Shown here: piece by piece, positions 57,161 to 64,000 of the stretch
How the letters are laid out: each line of letters begins with the position of its first letter
Numbering within the stretch: the first letter of the stretch is position 1
DNA from: Beaufortia kweichowensis
Taxonomy: Eukaryota; Chordata; Actinopteri; Cypriniformes; Gastromyzontidae
Assembly: GCA_019155185.1 (NCBI GenBank)
Contig: CM032813.1
Span: 11,744,645 to 11,808,644 of the forward strand
DNA: 64,000 bases
Direction: 5' to 3'
Notes under the pieces: model-generated
What the model saw: the letters and a program-made list of their open reading frames with translations, nothing else
Databases searched by the model: none
Told to the model about the DNA's origin: nothing
Made by a program: the position numbers and the translations under genes

Positions 57161-58194
57161 CATCCTATATGGTATATTTTTTGTTATTTCCTAGGATGAG
57201 CACTAGAGCACATATATGCTATGGGAAAAGCACACACACATGGAGTAAAGAGCACAGCGTTACTAGGAACACAGAGGTACCGAACAACACCACAGGCACG
57301 TAGGCATGAAAATAAAAGGCTCGTGCTACACGTACTGCACGTAATGTTAACATGTTGATATATGCAGATATATCTAGATGATATAACACTGAAAAACCAA
57401 TCCAGGGCTGCTTTGCCGCCTTTATGTCATAAGAAAAGAGAGATAAGAAGCTATGGGGCAGTCCTAAAAAAGAATAGTCCAATGAGAAAAGATAATGGTA
57501 GAAGACCAAGAAAAGGGATGACTAAAGAGAAAAGGTAAATCAGTTATCTAGCAGAAATGGAATAAAGTGAGGTGTCCCCCAATAAATCATGTAGGTACAT
57601 GCACGCAAGAGGCGTGAACCCTAGATAGAACACGAGCTAGGTAGCTCGAGGGTGAGGTCACCCTAATAAATCCTGTAGGTCACACAAGAGGTGTGAGACA
57701 AAGAAATGCATTGAAAAAGAACAAATCCAGGGGGAAAAAATGAAATAAAATAATATTTGTAGTTTTTGTTGTCTATTTGTTGAGGAGAAGACTGTGAGAA
57801 AAAGTGTGGTAGGTGTTTGCACAAACATAAGAGAGCGTGACAGAAACCGGACGAGCGGCTGAGTGCAGCTGAGTGTGTGGCATGCTGTGTGTGTGGGATT
57901 TGATAAGGTACCGAACAACACCAAAGGCACGAAAATAAAACGCACGTGCTACAAATACTGCACGTAATGTTAACATGTTGATATATGCAGATATATGTAT
58001 ATGATATAACACTGAAACACCCATCCAGGGATACCTTGCCACATTATGTTATAAGAACAGAGAAATAAACTATGGGTGCAGTCCTTAAAACTTAAAATAA
58101 GAAAAGAATAATGGTAGAAGACTAAGAAAGGGGATGACTAAAGAGAAAAAGTAAATTTGTCAAGAAGAAATGGTATAAAGTGAGGAGTCCCCTG

Positions 58195-61100
58195 GTAAAT
58201 CCTGCACAGGCGTCAACCCTAGATAGGGCACGAGCTAGGTAGCTCAAGGGGTGAGACACCCCAGTAAATCCTTTAGGTACAGGCAATCAGGAGCCATGAG
58301 CCTAAGAAGGGCACGAGCTAGGTAGCTCGAGGGTGAGGTCACCGTGATAAATCCTGTAGGTACAGGTCACACAAGAGGCGTGAGCCGAAGAAGGGCACGA
58401 GCTAGGTAGCTCGAGGGTGAGGTCACCCTGATGAATCCTGTAGGTACAGGTCACACAAGAGGTGTGTGCACAAGAAGGGCATTGAAAAAAAAACATCTGA
58501 ACATCTGTCATTAGAACAGAGAAATAAGAAACTATGGGGCTTTCCTAAAAAGGAATAGTCCAATGAGAAAAGATACTGGTAGAAGACGAAGAATGGGGAT
58601 GACTAAAGATGCAAGATGTGTGAGCCCAAGATGGGCTTGATCTAGGTAGCTCGAGGGTGAGGTCACCCTAATAAATCCTGTAGGTCACACAAGAGGTGTG
58701 AGACAAAGAAGGGCATTGAAAAAAAACAAATCCAAGGGAAAAAAATGAAATAAAATAATATTTGTAGTTTGTGTTGTCTATTTGTTGAGGAGAGGATTGT
58801 GAAAAAAAGTGTGATAGGTACGCACAAACACCATTATTTCATTAGAACAGAGAAATAAGAAAATATGGGGGCAGTCCTAAAAAGGAATAGTCCAATGAGA
58901 AAAGATAATGGTAGAAGACTAAGAAAGGGGATCAATAAAGAGAAAAGCTATATCATTTGTCAAGAAGAAATAGAATAAAGTGAGCAGTCAGAGACTGAAA
59001 GATCAGATGCTCTTGGATGTTCATTGGCATTTCAGCTTTGTTGGCTCAAGCAATGAAGTTTGACTTTTTCTCACAACATCACAAAAACAAATGGGGATGA
59101 CTAAAGAGAAAAGGTAAATCATTAATCAAGAAGAAATGGAATGAAGTGAGGAGTCCCCCAGTAAATCCTGTAGGTACATGCACGCAAGAGGCGTGAACCC
59201 TAGACGGTCACGAGCTAGGTAGCTCGAGGGTGAGGTCACCCTAATAAATCCTGTAGATACAGGTCACACAAGAGGTGTGAGCCCAAGAAGGGCATTGAAA
59301 AAAAAGATCCGGGAAAAAAAATTAATTATATAATATTTGTAGTTTGTGTTGTCTATGTGTTGAGGAGAAGAATGTGAGAGAAAGTCTGGTAGGTGTTTGC
59401 ACAAACATAAGAGTGTGACAGAAAACAGACGTGAAGCTGAGTGTGTGTAAGGGATTTGATAAGGTTCTGAACAATACCACAGGTACGTAGGCACGAACAT
59501 AAGAGAGGCTCGTGCTACACGTACTGCACGCAATGTTAACATGTTGATATATGCAGATATATGTATATGATATAACACTGAAAAACCAATCCAGGGATGC
59601 CTTGCCACATTATGTTATAAGAACAGAGAAATAAACTATGGGTGCAGTCCTTAAAAGGAATAATCCAATGAGAAAAGATAATGGTAGAAGACTAAGAAAG
59701 GGGATGACTAAAGAGAAAAAGTAAATTTGTCAAGAAGAAATGGTATAAAGTGTGGAGTCTCCTAGTAAATCCTGCACAGGCGTCAACCCTAGGTAGGGCA
59801 CGAGCTAGGTAGCTCAAGGGGTGAGACACCCCAGTAAATCCTTTAGGTACAGGCACTCAAGAGCCATGAGCCGAAGAAGGGCACGAGCTAGGTAGCTCGA
59901 GGGTGAGGTCACCCTGATGAATCCTGTAGGTACAGGTCACACAAGAGGTGTGTGCACAAGAAGGGCATTGAAAAAAAAAACATCTGAACATCTGTCATAA
60001 GAACAGAGAAATAAGAAACTATGGGGCAGTCCTAAAAAGGAATAGTCCAATGAGAAAAGATACTGGTAGAAGACGAAGAATGGGAATGACTAAAGAGAAA
60101 AGGTAAATCATTTATCAAGAGGAAATGGAATAAAGTGAGGAGTCCCCCAGTAAATCCTGTAGGTTCATGCATGCAAGAGTCGCGAACCCTAGACAGGGCC
60201 ACAGCTAGGTAGCTCAGAGTGAGAGTCACCCTTATAAATCCTTTAGGGTACAGGTCACGCAAGATGTGTGAGCCCAAGATGGGCTTGAGCTAGGTAGCTC
60301 GAGGGTGAGGTCACCCTAATATATCCTGTAGGTCACACAAGAGGTGTGAGACAAAGAAGGGCATTGAAAAAAAAAACAAATCCAGGGGGAAAAAATGAAA
60401 TAAAATAATATTTGTAGTTTGTGTTGTCTATTTGTTGAGGAGAGGATTGTGAAAAAAAGTGTGATAGGTACTACACAAACACCATTATTTCATTAGAACA
60501 GAGAAATAAGAAAATATGGGGGCAGTCCTAAAAAGGGAATAGTCCAATGAGAAAAGATAATGGTAGAAGACTAAGAAAGGGGGATCAATAAAGAGAAAAA
60601 GCTATATCATTTGTCAAGAAGAAATAGAATAAAGTGAGCAGTCAGAGACTGAAAGATCAGATGCTCTTGGATGTTCATTGGCATTTCAGCTTTGTTGGCT
60701 CAAGCAATGAAGTTTGACTTTTTCTCACAACATCACAAAAACAAATGGGGATGACTAAAGAGAAAAGGTAAATCATTAATCAAGAAGAAATGGAATGAAG
60801 TGAGGAGTCCCCCAGTAAATCCTGTAGGTACATGCACGCAAGAGGCGTGAACCCTAGACGGTCACGAGCTAGGTAGCTCGAGGGTGAGGTCACCCTAATA
60901 AATCCTGTAGATACAGGTCACACAAGAGGTGTGAGCCCAAGAAGGGCATTGAAAAAAAAGATCCGGGAAAAAAAATTAATTATATAATATTTGTAGTTTG
61001 TGTTGTCTATGTGTTGAGGAGAAGAATGTGAGAGAAAGTCTGGTAGGTGTTTGCACAAACATAAGAGTGTGACAGAAAACAGACGTGAAGCTGAGTGTGT

Positions 61101-62885
61101 GGTAAGGGATTTGATAAGGTTCTGAACAATACCACAGGTACGTAGGCACGAACATAAGAGGCTCGTGCTACACGTACTGCACGTAATGTTAACATGTTGA
61201 TATATGCAGATATATGTATATGATATAACACTGAAAAACCAATCCAGGGATGCCTTGCCACATTATGTTATAAGAACAGAGAAATAAACTATGGGTGCAG
61301 TCCTTAAAAGGAATAATCCAATGAGAAAAGATAATGGTAGAAGACTAAGAAAGGGGATGACTAAAGAGAAAAAGTAAATTTGTCAAGAAGAAATGGTATA
61401 AAGTGTGGAGTCTCCTAGTAAATCCTGCACAGGCGTCAACCCTAGGTAGGGCACGAGCTAGGTAGCTCAAGGGGTGAGACACCCCAGTAAATCCTTTAGG
61501 TACAGGCACTCAAGAGCCATGAGCCGAAGAAGGGCACGAGCTAGGTAGCTCGAGGGTGAGGTCACCCTGATGAATCCTGTAGGTACAGGTCACACAAGAG
61601 GTGTGTGCACAAGAAGGGCATTGAAAAAAAAAACATCTGAACATCTGTCATAAGAACAGAGAAATAAGAAACTATGGGGCAGTCCTAAAAAGGAATAGTC
61701 CAATGAGAAAAGATACTGGTAGAAGACGAAGAATGGGAATGACTAAAGAGAAAAGGTAAATCATTTATCAAGAGGAAATGGAATAAAGTGAGGAGTCCCC
61801 CAGTAAATCCTGTAGGTTCATGCATGCAAGAGTCGCGAACCCTAGACAGGGCACGAGCTAGGTAGCTCGAGAGTGAGGTCACCCTTATAAATCCTTTAGG
61901 TACAGGTCACGCAAGATGTGTGAGCCCAAGATGGGCTTGAGCTAGGTAGCTCGAGGGTGAGGTCACCCTAATATATCCTGTAGGTCACACAAGAGGTGTG
62001 AGACAAAGAAGGGCATTGAAAAAAAAAACAAATCCAGGGGGAAAAAATGAAATAAAATAATATTTGTAGTTTGTGTTGTCTATTTGTTGAGGAGAGGATT
62101 GTGAAAAAAAGTGTGATAGGTGTTTGCACAACCATAAGAGAAGACAGAAACTGAAGGAGCGGCTGAGTGCAGCTGAGTGTGTGGCGTGCTATGTGTGTGG
62201 GATTTGATAAGGTACCGAACAAAACCAGAGGCAAGTAGGCACGAAACTAAAACGCACGTGCTACACATACTGCACGTAATGTTAACATGTTGATATTTAC
62301 AGATATATGTATATGATATCACACTGAAAAACCAATCCAGGGCTGCCTTGCCACCATTATTTGATGAGAACAGAGAAATAAGAAAATGTGGGGGCAGTCC
62401 TAAAAAGGAATAGTCCAATGAGAAAAGATAATGATAGAAGACTAAGAAAGGGGATCAATAAAGAGAAAAGCTATATCATTTGTCATAAAGAAATAGAATA
62501 AAGTGAGCAGTCAGAGACTGTAAGATCAGATGCTCTTGGATGTTCATTGGCATTTCAACTTTGTTGGCTCAAGCAATAAAGTTTCACTTTTTCTCACAAC
62601 ATCACAAAAACAAATGGGGATGACTAAAGAGAGAAGGTAAATCATAAATCAGGAAGAAATGGAATAAAGTGAGGAGTCCCCCAGTAAACCCTGTATAGGC
62701 GTCAACCCTAGGTAGAGCATGAGCAAGGTAGCTCAATGGGTGAGACACCCCTATAAATCCTTAGGTACAGGCACACAAGAGGCATGAGCCAAAGAAGGGC
62801 ACGAGCTAGGTAGCTCGAGGGTGAGGTCACCCTGATAAATCCTGTAGGTACAGGTCACACAAGAGGTGTGTGCCCAAACAGGGCA
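58195..62885. repeat. 83-84-bp minisatellite of chained hairpins, in several cassettes
   Basis: Cassettes lie at about 58195-58475, 58625-58715, 59155-59293, 59765-59970, 60145-60362, 60810-60945, 61420-61620, 61795-62010 and 62690-62885. GAGCTAGGTAGCTC starts at 58232, 58315, 58399, 59212, 59802, 59885, 60297, 60866, 61455, 61538, 61855, 61939 and 62803. Around 59885 the successive dyads are CCCT-AGGT-AGGG (59787), GAGCT-AGGT-AGCTC (59885), GGGTG-AGGT-CACCC (59901), CCTGT-AGGT-ACAGG (59923) and CACAC-AAGAG-GTGTG (59938). GCCC-AAGAA-GGGC occurs at 59281. Unrelated stems share the same loop. Confidence 0.85.
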
Positions 62886-63085
62886 TTGAAAAAAAAACAT
62901 CTGGGGAAAAAAAAGTATAATAAAATAATATTTGTAGTTTGTGTTGTTGTCTATGTGTTGAGGAGAAGAGTGTTAGAGAAAGTGTAGTAGGTGTTTGCGC
63001 AAACATAAGAGAGTGTGACAGAAACCAGACGTGCGGCTGAGTGCAGCTGAGTGTGTGGCATGGTGTGTGTGTGGGATTTGATAAG
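62280..63085 (+). repeat. Last B unit, candidate 5' LTR and leader of a retrovirus-like element
   Basis: This is the final unit before unique sequence. It carries one poly(A)-like AATAAAG (about 62575), a hairpin cassette at 62690-62885, and the CACAAACATAAGAG block. The sequence then leaves the repeat at about 63085 and enters a coding-like stretch. The LTR reading is an inference from this arrangement. Confidence 0.45.
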
Positions 63086-63389
63086 CAGAGACGCTTGCTC
63101 TACAGCTTTAAGGAGCATTAGTTTTTGTGATTATTGGATAAGTCTCGTATGAGAATTGGGTAGTGATATATACCAATGTGACAAATTTTTAGCAGTATAA
63201 GCAGTATAAATAAAAGTAAAGAATACAGTGTATTGAGTATACATATAATAAGTTGAGAAACTCTAAACATGCCTTAAAAACCAAGAGTAAGAATGAAGGC
63301 TAGATACCCAGTCAGCAGAGAACTAATTGAATATATCCAGAAAATGGACTAAAAGAACTAAAAGTTTACTAACTAAACGGTCTGAAGAA
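63086..63389. other. Unique AT-rich interval after the B array
   Basis: No repeat and no clear motif; if the retrovirus-like reading is right, this is untranslated leader or the degraded start of gag. Confidence 0.35.
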
Positions 63390-63983
63390 GGCACTTTTGA
63401 TGTATCTGTATGTGAAGAGATGGAAGCATTGATAAAGAATTATAAACCAAAAGATAGGAGTAAGAAATGAGAAGCAAAAATGCAGAAAGAACAAGATGTA
63501 TTGAACTTATCTAAAAAAGAAGGGGTTAATTACCTAAAAAGCATAAACATAACTGGAAAAATATTGAATAAAGATGATGAGAAAATTAAATAAAAAGCAC
63601 CAGAAAAAAAACAGAAATTAAGAAACTGATTTAGGGCAGGAGATTCTGAAATCACATGAAAGTTTGAGAAAACGTTCAGAGAAAAGGGAATCGCACAAGT
63701 ATGCATTTGACTTGCCAAGCATGCATATGAATATTGATCATATGTTAACCCAGCACGATTAAGTGTATCACCAGAAAGGACTTTGACAGTGAGAATGGAG
63801 ACTCCAGAGAGACACGAGCAGAGAGGTGAATATAGAGTGTCGGGGAGCTTGTACATGGAGGATGAGCTCTGCGAGCAGAGCCAACGCACTTGGCAGAGAG
63901 AGGAGGGGAGAAAGAGAAAGCGCACAGATTTACATGACTCTCTGATTTTACAATGCCCAATTTTGATTGAAGGATATAAATGA
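63390..63983 (+). pseudogene. Stop-interrupted reading frame, possibly gag-like
   Basis: One frame stays protein-like through about 195 codons despite about six stops: GTFDVSVCEEMEALIKNYK, NLSKKEGVNYLKSINITGK, YVNPARLSVSPERTL, a Glu/Arg-rich patch, then LILQCPILIEGYK. Absence of frameshifts with several stops (mostly TGA) suggests slow decay of a once-coding stretch. A basic/acidic linker followed by a (Q)CP-I-EG phrase is the layout before a retroviral capsid, but no diagnostic motif is reached inside the window. Confidence 0.35.
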
Positions 63984-64000
63984 CACTATATACCCTTGGC

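Larger units (their letters stand above)
57161..63085 (+). repeat. Satellite B array with LTR-like units
   Basis: The landmark TGTTAACATG occurs at 57345, 57968, 59534, 61187 and 62280. A unit runs: TACTGCACGTAA; TGTTAACATGTTGATATATG; CACTGAAAAACCAATCCAGG; a CCAATGAGAAAAG patch; GGAATAAAGTGAGGAGTC. It then has either GATCAGATGCTCTTGGATG...AATAAAGTTTGACTT or a hairpin cassette, followed by GCATTGAAAAAA, GTAGTTTGTGTTGTCTAT and CACAAACATAAGAG. The stretch from about 58630 to 60285 is repeated almost exactly at about 60285-61935 (1654-base shift). CCAAT, AATAAA and TG...CA features suggest an LTR origin, but no exact LTR edges are proven. Confidence 0.85.

Noticed and set aside
48359..57509. Repeated 60-108-residue open frames in the satellite arrays (for example 48788-48970 and 50074-50256, nearly the same peptide)
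   Set aside because: They recur only because the DNA repeats, are broken by indels in sister units, and show no conserved domain or start context.
58195..62885. CRISPR-like array
   Set aside because: The 83-84-bp units abut without unique spacers, the repeats are far too long and variable, and the context is vertebrate.

Overview
This is vertebrate nuclear DNA, almost certainly from a teleost and most likely a cyprinid-type (zebrafish/carp-like) fish. Three things point there: a split host gene with GT/AG introns, fish-style transposon families (Tc1, hAT, Harbinger, DIRS, BEL/Pao, L2, L1, tRNA-derived SINEs), and satellite arrays. There is no sign of bacterial gene organisation.

One host gene is supported: cdk5rap1 (+ strand), the mitochondrial tRNA methylthiotransferase. 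Ten exons between 6676 and 27119 join in frame and end at a stop with a poly(A) signal 57 bases later. The N-terminal exons are not seen and presumably lie upstream of the window. Its introns are loaded with transposons: a DIRS relic, a 7.6-kb LTR element, an L2 LINE and a hAT/SINE composite. The intron from 12941 to 26632 alone is 13.7 kb, yet every splice site still reads as usable.

Layout: 1-6600 is transposon debris (L2 tail, LINE 3' end, ZBED-type hAT transposase, LINE reverse transcriptase, Tc1). 6676-27119 is cdk5rap1 with nested elements. 28.0-38.0 kb holds a Tc1 with long inverted repeats, LINE copies sharing one 3' end, and a hAT nested inside another Tc1. 38.6-40.3 kb is an internally deleted L1-type LINE. 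40.9-43.9 kb is a Harbinger element with both of its genes damaged. 43.9-44.8 kb is a SINE split by a hAT that itself carries a different SINE. 44.8-47.0 kb is a BEL/Pao pol relic, split by a copy of the repeat that forms the arrays further right.

From 47.5 kb to 63.1 kb the window is satellite DNA. Family A is a tandem array of about 1.29-kb units, each apparently built from about ten diverged subunits of about 129 bp. Family B looks LTR-derived and carries an 83-84-bp minisatellite made of consecutive short hairpins that share the same loops (AGGT or AAGAG). A and B are interleaved in a higher-order duplication of about 3.6 kb. At the right edge (63.39-63.98 kb) a stop-riddled reading frame, possibly gag-like, follows the last B unit. 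The B array may therefore derive from the LTR and leader of a retrovirus-like element.

The items most worth pursuing are the chained-hairpin minisatellite, the LTR element that has gag but no pol, and the A/B higher-order satellite with inverted outliers 7 kb away. All calls come from reading the sequence; no database search was run.
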